DNA of 64,000 bases. Origin: Rotaria socialis. Lineage: Eukaryota; Rotifera; Eurotatoria; Philodinida; Philodinidae. The notes under the pieces were generated by a model. It searched no databases. It saw nothing but the letters and a program-made list of their open reading frames with translations, and was not told the DNA's origin. The DNA is taken from assembly GCA_905331475.1 (NCBI GenBank), contig CAJNYU010000372.1, forward strand, positions 62,001 to 126,000. The letters run 5' to 3'. Made by a program: the position numbers and the translations under genes. Shown here in pieces: positions 52,588 to 64,000 of the stretch (the first letter of the stretch is position 1; every line of letters starts with the position of its first letter).

Positions 52588-54029
52588 TCGTCCGATTTCT
52601 TTGAGTTATTATTTACAGAAAAGTAACTGTTCAACATTAGGATTTCATTCGGGTGAACCTCTCATAAACGCTCTCGGGAGATTCAATGACGTCAGTTATG
52701 CATCTACCGAAAGCAAATTTGAAAGTAGATCGTTCTCAGCGCACTCATTATCGTCAGATTATGATTCGCATAATTGAAAATAAAAAAAAACGCGGTATTA
52801 ATACCTTTAAGAAGTTATAAAACGAAATGAACGAATGATTAAAACCCTGATTCAAATGACCAGAAACAACTTCTTTTACTTATGATCCTATTACTTGCTT
52901 GCGTCTTTGGCCTACTGATATATTATATAAACTGAAAAGGAACACTTTGATAAGAAGCACCGCCAATTCAGAAAATTTCAACCAATACACCTTCTGTTTC
53001 AAATCCCGTTGGTAGATGAGTGACTGATGCCATTGAATTCATGTGAATGCATTCTTAATGCTGAATACCAATACAAAATATGAAGCCTCTTTTTTTTGGA
53101 ATATTAACTGAAAGAGAATACCTCCAGTAATTAAATACTTTAAGTAAACAAGATAAGGTGCCCTAAAATATGATGTCTAACAGACTGAAGATAACATTCT
53201 TTTGTACTGCGTCTCAAAATTATCTCAACCTGTCTAGCATAGATAATGAGTTCAGCATGAAAATAGAATTGTTGCTGAAGATGAATAAATTTAAATTCAT
53301 CGAAACCTCACGATGACACCTAAGTATTAAAAAAACGCATTATCGCCGTGTTCAATAGGGCGATGCAAATATTTATTAACATGCATAGAGTTACATACAA
53401 ACTCATTTGCGTAATTCGCAAATCAAAATGGTCGTACCATTAAATGAAAACTCTTTTAGATTCTCATAAAGCTGACTATTAATTTCGAAAGGAATTTCAC
53501 ATAATTGAATGGCACCTCACAAATACGTCATGATAGAGCTTACGCATTCTATTCCAAATAATATATTATTCCAAAATAATAACACGGAATATCTTTATTA
53601 CTCAAAAACAAAATTGATACAGTTCCGTTTTGAATAACCTTATTATATTATTCGGATTAATACTATCTGGTAACAATAACGTCTTTCGTAATCTGATATG
53701 GTTTTTAACAATCGAAAATGGAAACCCTCTCCGTATTATTCGACCGGTTGTTATGCTCATAGATTCTTCGTAGGATGAATCTTTCTTTTAATAGAGCTAA
53801 TGATCAAGATACATATGAGTCTTCCACATGCTTGCGTTTTTAATTGCATAAAAGGAAAAAGTTGCTTTTTTAACCAAAATAAAACACTTTCCGTACTTCT
53901 TCTCAATACCAATAATGATGATAAGCACAAATTTCGAATAATTTTCCCCTTGCCTTTGTTACTATTTCATTTCGGATACACCACCGTTTTTATTATAACA
54001 AAAACAGAAATTTTAACAACAAAACGATT
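52588..54029. other. intergenic stretch
   Basis: No gene was recognised. AT-rich, with ATTATT-rich words around 53550-53660. It includes the 3' flank of RCL1. Confidence 0.45.
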
Positions 54030-55688
54030 TTAGATCAATGTTTTCGTTAAATTATGATAACCAATACCAACAGCAGTTAGAAGGATTTTTGGACTTCCAG
54101 TTTTTAATTCATCATCATCATCGTCATCGTCATTTCTTTCCTCATCGGAATCACTCATGTCATCGTCCATCTTGTCGCTGACATGTTTTGGTATTTCTGC
54201 TGAATTTTCGATTTTAAACATTATTTGAAAGAATTGTTTTAAATATCGAAGATATTGCATTCTTAATAATATTTCAAAAAAGAGGCAAGGTTACTAATGA
54301 TACGAAGAAAAAAAAACAGTCTGAATACATACGAATAAGCGTTCAGCGGGCCCGTAATTACTTTAGAAACATCTGCTTGATTAAGTGCCATATAATTCAT
54401 TGTTAGTGTTTGACCAAACGAATCAATAACACCGGCCTAAAACACGCTCGTTAGTTCTATTCGAAATGTCGAACAATTTTCTTTTACTTTATAGATTTCA
54501 TCGAGAAGCTTAAAGACTGCTTCTTTTGCTAGTTCTTCTGGTATTGTTATTGCTGTTGTATCACCCTCGGCAGCTCGTGGAATGGAACAACTTTCTGCTG
54601 AAATCACAGAGCCATTTTTTGTTTCAGCTGCTAAAGTTAAACCATAGCCCGGTGATCTAATAGTAGAAATTTTAGTTTTGAATTTCTATTAAATCACATT
54701 TCTTACAATCCAGCATTTTGCCCTTTTTGATGATCAATATAAATGTAAACATCTGGTAAAAACTTTAATAATAATCCTTTAGCTGTATCAATCAAGCGAT
54801 TGGCTAAACTTGGCGATACACGCAGAGCATATCTAAACTCCATTCGTATAGAAATTAAACGTTAGAATAGAGTAATCTTACGCAACACCACGTATTCTTT
54901 TAATTTTTCCAGTATCTGTCCATTGACAAGGTCTTAATTTCATTTTCGTTGGACATCGAAATAGAATTTCACCACCACCATTCGGTTTAACGCCTCGTTT
55001 TGTTATCTAAACAATAGATTGAATGATATTTTTTTTCGTCCTGAATTCGATCTTAGTTACCTTAAGTTCGAGGCCATCATCTGATCCGAGGAATCGTTTC
55101 ATAATTGATATTGCTGAATATTTAATAAGATCAACCTGAATAAATTATGTTAGTTATCCTAGAACGAAACTCGGCAAAACAAGAATAATCACTTACTGAA
55201 GGATCATCACGATCATTTGTCACGCCTTTGAGACGCAGTTCAAGAGATGTTTTCATAAACGGTGCCATATAGAGAACAAGCTCAAGAAAATAACCGATGC
55301 CACGCTGCAATGAACACTCATGTTCAACAACTCCTCCAGTTAATGTACCGGGTACGTAATAGAGTGAAGTACCTATGTACGAAAGAAACATACTATTGTA
55401 TATTCAACAGAACAGACTATTTAATTAATTACCAGTAGAATTAATTTCTACTTTACTTCCATTTGTGATTTTTTCTAATAAATGTAGTAGATTTATTTCA
55501 AAATCTATTTGAAATTCAAAGGTAAAATCAATGATTTACACTGAAATATTCAAACAAATTCGATTACCTCGTAGTCCAGGTTCATTTTCTTGTGATCGAA
55601 TATTTTTTATCTTAATTGGTGTGTAACTTAGTGTTGATAAAGCAAGACGTTGACGTAAAAAAGCACAACCATCAAATTGAAGAGTCAT
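54030..55688 (-). CDS. RCL1: RNA 3'-terminal phosphate cyclase-like protein (RCL1)
   Basis: About eight exons on the minus strand align in order with animal RCL1. The start at ATG 55688 gives FDGCAFLRQRLALSTLS (human has NFLRQRLVLSTLS). Then come LLHLLEKITNGSKVEI, GTSLYYVPGTLTGGVVEHEC, RGIGYFLELVLYMAPFMK, LKGVTNDRDDPSV, PNGGGEILF-like sequence near 54970, a stretch matching the RIRGxAYxxRVSP block near 54840-54900, NAGxSPGYGL near 54640-54730, and finally YLRYLKQFFQIMFKIE and GIGYHNLTKTLI at the C-terminus. An acidic insert (Asp/Glu/Ser-rich, about 54105-54170) lies between the last two blocks. RCL1 lacks cyclase activity and acts in the nucleolus with BMS1 in U3-dependent cleavage of pre-18S rRNA. 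Confidence 0.93.
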
Positions 55689-56564
55689 ATTAGTCGGCAG
55701 TTCAATTGATTCATAGAATGAAAGATTTCGGAATAATTTTCGAATTGTATTTTATGGATTTTGTTCGATGATCCACTCAAATACGTTGATTATTGCTGAT
55801 TGTCTATGAGCGACATCTAGTCAAAAAGAGGAATATATATTACCGATTAGAACACAATTTACTTTCCGGATAATATTGATTGTGTTTCAAGTGTTAACGA
55901 CTAATAAGAGCGCTTGAAAACAGCCATGTAAACTCAGCAACGAATAATTTGAAATTCCTTCTGCATTTATTTTCGGTACATCCCAGTTGATGAATAAGTT
56001 TAAAATTACGAATCACAGTATGATTTTCAAGATGATTCACTGCATCGGATGTAAAATACATTGAACTTGAAAGAATATACTCTAAGAACTTTTAACAATG
56101 ACTATTTTAATTCTTATTCTTGCCTATACGAGTATTCGAAAGATACTCATTGTATATGGGCCATGGCGGTAGGCGATGAAATTCAAAATCATCAATTTAT
56201 TTTTGTACTTCTTAAAGCATGCACTGCACAACTTAAGAAAATTACGTGGAACTCACAGAGATCTTCCATGAAAATAGTGATTTTAACTTATAAGGTGGCG
56301 TTTTCGAACTCTCCAGACATGCTATCCAGCTCTCACCATTCAAAATGCAAGAAATCTAACAGATCTTCATGGAAAGAAATTTTCCGTTTGATGTATTTTC
56401 TTATCAGTTCAATGATCTTCTTGCAGCGTGCATCTATTATTAGTAGTCGTCGAACGGTCGATACTGTAAACGTCTGTGAAGAAAGCGTTCAAATTAACTT
56501 TAGAAAATTTCATGTATATTGAACTATCGCACATAGTATCACAGAAAACTGTAACAATCAAAAA
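55689..56564. other. intergenic stretch
   Basis: Contains the RCL1 promoter side and the 3' flank of the TRPM gene. A plus-strand open frame at 56061-56522 (153 codons) begins with TTG, has no recognisable domain and no splice support; it is treated as chance. Confidence 0.4.
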
Positions 56565-59500
56565 TCATTCTTGAGCTTGTGCATTTAACGTTGGAACGTC
56601 AGACAATTTACTGGAAATATTTTCGTCTGGTCTCGATTTTGTTTTACTATTCATCTTGACTCTTTCAATCGCATCCATAATCCAGCGAAGAGATTGATTA
56701 ATCTGTTAATTAAATTAGAGAAAAATAAGTATAGAAAAAGTTTTAACTGCTACCAACTTGTGCGAATTGATCATTTGTATTTGTACGAGGATGCTCAATT
56801 GTGGTATTTTTCTGAAATAAAAGTCGTTCATGTTCATGAAGAGAGAAGAATAAGTTTATTTTAGTTACGTTCTCATGTCATGATATTTTCTACACAGTGC
56901 TGATTAAATCACTCTCATAGTTTACTCGAATCGATCAGGTTTTTGTTTGCATGAAACGTCGAGCATCACTATCGAAATTCAATTTCTAGGACTAGTAAAA
57001 GACTCGGTAAAAGTTTCCAAATCAGCGTTCTGATGCTTTGCATAAGCGATCACATACTAAATTTTCAATACAAGAGGTTTGCTTTTTCTGAAAGAACCTC
57101 GTCAAAGTTGTTCTCTCTTCCTTATATCACATTAAAACAAAACTAAATAGACAAGAATTATGTTCAATCAACTTCCTATGTCTCCTGCGTACAATCTTTA
57201 TTCCTGATTCTTGCACAGCTTCTCAATTGACATATAATTTGTTTCAAATACCTAATTCTACGAATCAATTACTATGAAATGTGAAATATGATACTCGTGG
57301 GCATATTCCTCAAATTTATGGTAAATCGGAGTTGAATAATTTTCAACCTTCTGCTGTATAACGACAAAGAATGCTGAGTTTCCCCTATTCATTTTCGTCC
57401 GATATTATATTTTTCACACTGTAATCTACTGTGAAATTGAAAAAACCTAAAAAACGAAATCAACATTAGAGAAGACTAGAATTTCTCATACGACATGTAA
57501 CTCTTTTTTTTCTTCGTTTCTACAACCTATTTCAAAATTCCCATAGATTTTCTCTTACGTTAGTTAACTCTTTTCAAAATGAATTGAACTCTAGATACAA
57601 ATACTTTCGTTTCTAAATTTCGCAGAGGCTAACTAATTACCTTGTTTAGCTGAATTTGCATTTCTATCATAGTCGACCGCAAAGATTTGATTTCTTCCTT
57701 CAAATCAATATTTGCTTCTTGTTGTCTCTCAATCCCAGTTGGGTTCATGTTTTCATTCATTGACTGTACATATTCCTTGCTAAATAAAGTGCTTGCGGTA
57801 GATCGTAATGCTGTGCTTTCTATAGAGTAACTATACCTTAAACTAGTTTTGTTACCAAAATAATTCTTGTCATCAGTTGATTTATTCTTTTGTTCAATAC
57901 TTGATCGTGCATAACTGTACGTAGCAGCACTCTCAAACATATTCCAATGCTCATCCAGCATGCTACCTTCCGCAGCAATTATTTCTGTTAAAAACAAGTA
58001 TAATTGTCATTTGTGATCGAAAGCAAAGTTCACTAATAACTCACTCAACACAGGTGAATAACTTCCAGAGTGATCATATTTTGGTTGATCATCTCTTCTT
58101 CCCACTTGTTGTTTTTTGCAACAGAACTTTCGGCACATTTGCCATGTAAAATGACCTACCCGAAAGAAATGCGGAAAAACTATCAATGGTGGATAGGCCA
58201 ACGCAGGTCGATCAAAGTATTCCCGAACAAATGAGTAGCGTTGGTAATCCCAATAGAATTCAGTATTATGTTGAACCTTACCAATTGTATCACTGAGAAA
58301 ATGATAAGAAAATCATTTTTTCCCAGTATTTAGTGGTTCCTTACGTGAAAACGGCAATTAATAAAGTTAGAAGAATAATATTAATGAATAGCATATGAAA
58401 GGCGAGAAGAACTTGAGTAGCTGTTGCCTCAGCTACAACTGTGCTATTGGCACTCTCGATTAACGCTATATTTAGAAGACGAAAGTTTCTTTCACTGTGA
58501 GAAATTAAGCCACAACTTACTTTCAAGATCAGCCGTGTCAGAAACCTGTCCGTACAAAAACCAATAGGGTCGATAGAAAATCTCTCTAAAGATGCCTTTC
58601 CCATCAAAAGCGACTTGGTTATACTTGAAGAGAGATCGAGATACAACCCCATAGGCAGCAATGGCCACAGATGCAATGTACAAAAACTCGAAAAGATTTG
58701 GTAACTAGGAATGAAATGATTCGCGAAAGATTTTAAATTTTCTCATAGGAGGAAAACTAACCATATTTTTTAGCATGAACAGCTTAGGACCAAGTGATTT
58801 TAATGCAATGACGAATTTCAATGATTGTAGATACCAAACTTCAAGGTCAAGTGCCAGAAGAATCCTTTCAAAAAGAAAAAAAACTGCTTAGAACAAATAT
58901 CATGCATAGGATCTAACAGACCTGGCTACAGTAAACAGTAGCTCATTGTTTGCAGAGCCATAACGAAATCCTATGCCCATATAAAATAATCCGTAGGGCA
59001 AAACATTGAATAGAGCCGTTAGAGAACTAAGAATGTTTAAACCAGTAAAACTGTGGCGTTCCGTCATTTTACATAATTTATTATGTTTGAACTGAACAAT
59101 ACATACAAAACAAATTAAAAGACTTTTTATGCTTTAGCGACTACCTGACGAACATCCTCGCAAAGCATCGTTGACACTGTAATAATGATGTAGATTTCTG
59201 TCCAATGTGGCGATCTCACTGTCGCAGGTTCAAATTCGTAGAGCATCATGTAGCTGAATACCAATAAAAACCAAATATAAAAAAGCTAGAATGAATACAT
59301 AGTATTGTACTACACATAGAACGAAAACACACGCATATATGAATGAAAAGCTTACAAAATAGTAGCACATTTTCACCAATGGACTCCTATGAAAATAGAT
59401 GAATCGATCACTAAAACCCTCGATTGAACATCGTTCCGTTGGTAGATCTTTGTCTAAATAATAGTTGACACCTTTTCTCGATAGCCTAAAACCTTATGGT

Positions 59501-62500
59501 AAAACGATCATGACTATACAGACATTCAGTTACAAACCTGTATTCAGTATTGGTTTCCTAAAAAGAAGAACTGTAAGATCAGTAATTATGTTCAAAATTG
59601 TAAACGAACCGGCAAGACTCGATCGTCCTTTTGGCGATATTGGATGACGAACGGAGCAGGTAAACCTGCTAGTAAAATTGATAACAGTAAAAATGGCTTT
59701 GCTGAAGCATGATTGTTCGATGCAGCTAGTCTGTCATACCAAACATGATTGAGAGCTTCATGAAAACATGCTGTTTTTAGGACATGCATACTTTCACTTG
59801 AGATCGCAACCTATTACATATTGATAAGATACTCCGGAGAAGTGTGAAAGAAAACAGCAATCCATTTTGAGTGTCAAAGCGTTCGATTAATTTAGTTTAC
59901 TTATTTCTTAACTTGTATGCTTGACTGATTATATCAAAAAAGGATATGATAAGTACGAGTTTCAGTCGCCATAGTCCAATTTATTTATCTTCGATAGAGC
60001 TTTGTTTTCTAACAAGTCAACACTGTCAAAATCAATTAAACATTGCTCTCAGATTTATCGCATGAATCAAGGATAATTAAAATGGTATGATTGACATCAC
60101 TATCTGTCGTTCAATCTTCATGTTTTTTATGGTTTTCTACTGTTTCGTTGTTTTTTCGTGAATTAGGTGGTCTAGGATTTTTCCCAATTGGAAATAGTCG
60201 ATTACTAATTGGATGTAGATATAGATGCAAATACGACTTCATGACAGCTGGGATTTTCTGTGGTACAAAGTTGCTAAAAATCGAAAACAGAAAAAAAATC
60301 AGTAGTTTTTGGCCAACTATTGAGAATTTTGCTGAATAGTTGAAAAAGAAAAATTGAATCGTCTATTTCTAATATAAAAACAATCGATGACTACTATATG
60401 AATCCTATTCTAAAAGCTGCTGTTTGAATAATCGTTTCAACAACAACTCACCTGCATACAGCTTATATTGCCAAACAGTGGGATTTGCCTTAAGAGCAAG
60501 TCACATGCTGTCAATTCATTGTGTTCGAAGCACTTGTCAATGCATATTGCTGCATAATGTTCAAAATTGTTTGCATTCATCCTCAGTTTATTGCTCAAAT
60601 CTACATTGGGTGCTCTTTTTGCATAACTCTTCAATATTGCTGATGCCAACAGCGAAGCACATATTCGTAGCCGAAGATGAACGAGCAAAACTTGCGCTAT
60701 TTCAATTCGATTCATGAACACAGCCCAGAAGAAAATATCACGTAGCATTTCTTGATCGGAGTATTCAACTCTAGATTTTAGATGAAGATATGAATTTATC
60801 GTGTATCTTGATCACAACACAAATATAGTGTTCTTCAAAAATGTCAATTTTTACGTACTCTCTCTGTGCATCATCATTTGAATATATCGGATAAACGAAT
60901 GAACCAACAAACTCCGTTATTTTATCATCGAGTTGACTGATTGATTTGAGATTATCGGAATTAAACAATGAACAGACACGGCTCGTTCGCGACTGGAGAT
61001 TTAAATTAAATAACAAGATATTGTTTAAAGAAATGAAAAAAAGAGTTAGACTGAAAGGTAATACTTGATTCTCTGGTTTTAACCTTGAGTTATATAGATT
61101 TAAAATATATTTATTTCGATCGTGCAGTTTGCATGCGCTTCGTACATCGAAGCCGGCACGAAGGAAGTAATCAATAAATGCTGGTCGATTTTGTTGGAGA
61201 GCATTGTCGAACAAGGATTTCACATCGGCAGTAGGCTAAATTATATTCTCACATTTATCTAATATACAGCTTGAAAAGAAAGTTCTGCTGATAGCTGATC
61301 TCTGTGGATTCTACCGTTTCTTTTTCATGCGAGTAAATTCACACGTTAAAGTTTTTTCTAAAATCTAATGAAAGATTTTTATTACATACCAACTTTTGAA
61401 AATCAACAAGTTGTTTCACACCGTCCAAATAATTCCATCTAAGTGCCAAACCAATCAGTTTACGAACTTTGCGTTCCTGTTCTAGCTCACTGTTTGACGG
61501 TGTAGCAGAAATCGATGCCCGCCTTTCTCTTCGCGGTTTTTCTTGCAGCTCTCGTTTTTGACGATTAGCTTTTAACATTTATTTTACTGCTCAAATGAAT
61601 GAATAAATAAACAAAAGGGCAACCAAACCTGAAAATATCGCTTTGAAAATAGTTTCTGCAACATTAACATCGCGGTCCAGACGAAATACGTGTAAGAGAT
61701 GACGCTTTCCCGAATTAAATATGCGCTTAAGTTCACCAATACATGTTGATAATGCATCATCAACTAATTCTGGAAAGCTAGCTTTGAGCGTCTTTTCAAT
61801 TTCATCATCTCTAAGCTTTCTAAAAGAACCGAATAGAAGATTTCTTTTTACAGCGGTGAGCCCTACTGAGAAAATATCACGATGATCTATGAAAAAAAAC
61901 ATCAAGAAACCTAATTATCGTCCTGCTTCTATGAGCTAACGTTTAGCCCAAAAATATTAATGAGCTGATCATGCCGATGTACTTTGATCTAATGCGTCAA
62001 TTCAAGATACTATACTTTAATTTCTCTTTTAAAATACTATTGGCCGCTGTAATCTATTTTCGATTTAGGGAAGAACTAGAACTGAAATGCAAAACTATCA
62101 TAGGCTATCTGAGAATCATAAAAAAATTCTTTCACAACGATCAATCTAGATTTTCTTTCTAATACAGTAATTGAAACAAATCTATAAGTAAGTAACATTC
62201 CACTCAATATTCTGCAGGATGCTATACTTATCATTCTCTAAATACGAACCGTTGTTCATCTTTATTAGAACTAGTCGTTAATTCTATCAGATTCGATAGA
62301 ACATCAGCCATACGTCCACTACCCTGTAGATAGGAGAATATCAAATTGAAATCACATTGAAATTTGATGATTTTCCGACTTACACGAATAACAACAACTG
62401 GTCGATCGTTATCAATATCGAATTGTATTATCTGAGGTGTATTGCTTCCACCCTCAACGATGATCGTTACAGCATAGCCTATTCAGGTTCAATTAATTGT

Positions 62501-63516
62501 CATGAAAAATTGATTAGATCAAAAAGATTTATTTACATGCATCACCATTTTTATCATCACAGATATGCTTGACAAAGCTACTACGTTGGCCGTCACCGAG
62601 ATATTCATTGAGTTTGCCACTATCGAATAGCACACAATGTGTATGATGTCGGTCGACTGTTTCTCTATTGTCTTTTGCATTCTCTGGAAGCTGTCGCTCA
62701 TATTCTTTATTGAATGAATTGGTCTTGAATGAAAAAATTTATTTTATAGTCGGCTATATATATCATATACCTGATTGGCTTTCTTTAATTCGATACGAGT
62801 ATTCTCACTAACACTACCCCACAGTGTCAAACCAATACAGACAACTTCTTTGGGATATTGTTTCAATAAGCGATATTGAGATATCCCTTCGCCGACAAGC
62901 TTTGATACACCATTGTTGAGACCAGCAGTTAGAATCCACGCATCTGATTATAAAATAAAAATGGAGTTGACCGAACATTGCGTAAAGAACTCATAAAAAT
63001 ACCTGCAATAGTAGCCACGTCGACTATGCCTCGCATGAATTCCTTTTCAAGTTTTTCGGTTAGCATGAAGTATTTTGCACCGCCATATACACTGATAATT
63101 AGTGACGGCTTCTTGTTTCCGCAATCCGCGAGTATCAAAGGATAAAGCAATTTTGGTGGTGTCTGCTCGGAACATCTTATAAATTTGCATCCACTCGGCA
63201 AGACTCCACAGCAATCCAATGCAGTCTGACTAGTGAATATGGCCCCATTAGCTAGTTCCAACGCAGTAAGTGCAACATCGGCTTTCATGCATTTGCCATC
63301 GTAGCTGTGCCGTTTAGCCAAACGATTGCACGTGCAAACATCATTTGAATTGTTTGTTCTTGATTCTCTATTGTAGATTTTACAAGTCTTCCCCTTAATC
63401 TTGTTCGTATCGTTCGCATCAATCGCTGCCGCTGCCTTCACTAGATCTATCCATGTCGGTTGAGATGATCGTCCTTTAAGTTTTTCGAGTGCAATGGATA
63501 CACTACAACAGCTCAT
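56565..63516 (-). CDS. TRPM-type cation channel
   Basis: About 20 exons on the minus strand follow TRPM order. The N-terminal SLOG/LSDAT region shows FIRCSEQTPPKLLYPLI, PSLIISVYGGAKYFML, RGIVDVATIAG and DAWILTAGLNNGVSKLVGEG. The ankyrin-like MHR region shows NRPAFIDYFLRAGFDV (61.15 kb) and LLASAILKSYAK with LLLRQIPLFG (60.5-60.65 kb). The pre-S1 helix is NHVWYDRL (59.72 kb). Membrane helices run from about 59.7 to 58.35 kb: S4 region LLALDLEVWYLQSLKFV, S5 FEFLYIASVAIAAYGVVSRSL, pore FREIFYRPYWFLYGQV, S6 AFHMLFINIILLTLLIAVF. The C-terminus has a coiled coil (DLKEEIKSLRSTMIEMQIQLNK) and ends NAQAQE. No kinase or NUDIX domain is visible. The channel would conduct cations at the plasma membrane; the stimulus is unknown. 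The N-terminus may be incomplete. Confidence 0.9.
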
Positions 63517-64000
63517 CTGAAATTGAAATCGATTTTGACTACAAAGCTCATCGAATAAATATTCAGCAACGTTAAGTGAAGTACTAGTTTCCCATTTTTT
63601 TTAGACTATTGTTAAAGCAGATATTCCATTACTCCATTTACTGTTATCTGTTCATACTTTATGTGCAAAAAAAAACAATGCACGTGTATTCTTAGTAAAC
63701 TGAAAGCATCGATTTACATTTAAATCATAGACAACGTCAACCATTGGAGAAAATCATTCCAGGAAATGTTGCAATAGTAACAACCTTTACATACACAGGA
63801 AACAAGTACAGAGGACGCCATGCACTTGTGCAAACAGGTACTACATAATAACACAGACAAAGTTTTGAAATGAAACTATTTAGTTAAATTGTTAAACAGG
63901 TTGCATAAGATTATTGAAATCGCGGTAGAGTGGTAGATCCAAGTTGCATGACTATCTTTGAAAAGTTCCATTAGGGTATTCTGAAAGACAGATTCTTCTC
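63517..64000. other. window edge, mostly non-coding
   Basis: Upstream flank of the TRPM gene. It also holds a short open exon-like segment on the plus strand (listed separately). Confidence 0.4.
63731..63838 (+). CDS. possible partial exon
   Basis: An open stretch of about 35 codons reads QPLEKIIPGNVAIVTTFTY and GNKYRGRHALVQT, preceded by a splice-like ATAG and followed by GGTACT that could be a donor. The residue mix is protein-like and continues to the donor-like site. No family was recognised, no start codon was identified, and the rest of the gene would lie beyond the window. Treat as tentative. Confidence 0.25.

Noticed and set aside
56061..56522. Plus-strand open frame of 153 codons
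   Set aside because: It begins with TTG, shows no domain, and has no supporting splice structure; long frames can arise by chance at this length.

Overview
The window looks like nuclear DNA of a small metazoan, most likely a bdelloid rotifer. It is AT-rich, and its genes are split by many short GT-AG introns (mostly about 50-80 bp). Clear animal genes are present: ARL3, PI4KA, RCL1, a TRPM channel and rhodopsin-type GPCRs. The bdelloid guess rests on the glutamate receptor, whose pore carries a K+-channel-like GYG as known from Adineta vaga, on the LamG-type and bdelloid-style GPCR proteins, and on genes of microbial or fungal flavour (TIR, dienelactone hydrolase, lactonase-like propeller). 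The species itself was not determined.

Layout. 1-3.7 kb: gene-free DNA with a complete tRNA-derived SINE (10-bp target duplication) and a 102-bp MITE-like element. 3.7-7.7 kb (+): eight-exon type II membrane protein with a Thr-rich stalk, an EGF-like segment and two LamG-like domains; its largest intron holds a foldback element. 7.7-15.5 kb: long stretch without a convincing gene. 15.5-17.0 kb (+): membrane-anchored TIR protein. 18.0-19.0 kb (-): dienelactone hydrolase. 20.2-22.8 kb (-): ionotropic glutamate receptor with two one-base frame breaks around its pore. 23.6-25.2 kb: debris of a broken GPCR, a GC-rich foreign-looking island and a 200-bp-arm foldback element. 25.7-26.8 kb (+): arrestin-domain pseudogene with seven in-frame stops. 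27.5-28.8 kb (-): intronless secreted lactonase-like beta-propeller with a GPI-type tail. 30.4-31.4 kb (+): ARL3. 33.2-47.8 kb (-): very large PI4KA gene. 49.2-50.3 kb (+): intact intronless GPCR. 51.6-52.6 kb: nonautonomous DNA transposon with terminal inverted repeats. 54.0-55.7 kb (-): RCL1. 56.6-63.5 kb (-): TRPM channel.

The genes do not form an operon or obvious functional cluster. Housekeeping genes (PI4KA, ARL3, RCL1) are interleaved with receptors and channels (iGluR, GPCR, TRPM) and with an accessory island at 23.6-26.8 kb that gathers pseudogenes and repeats. The most interesting items are the GYG-pore glutamate receptor, the membrane-tethered TIR protein with a conserved catalytic-type Glu, and the series of small mobile elements with readable ends.
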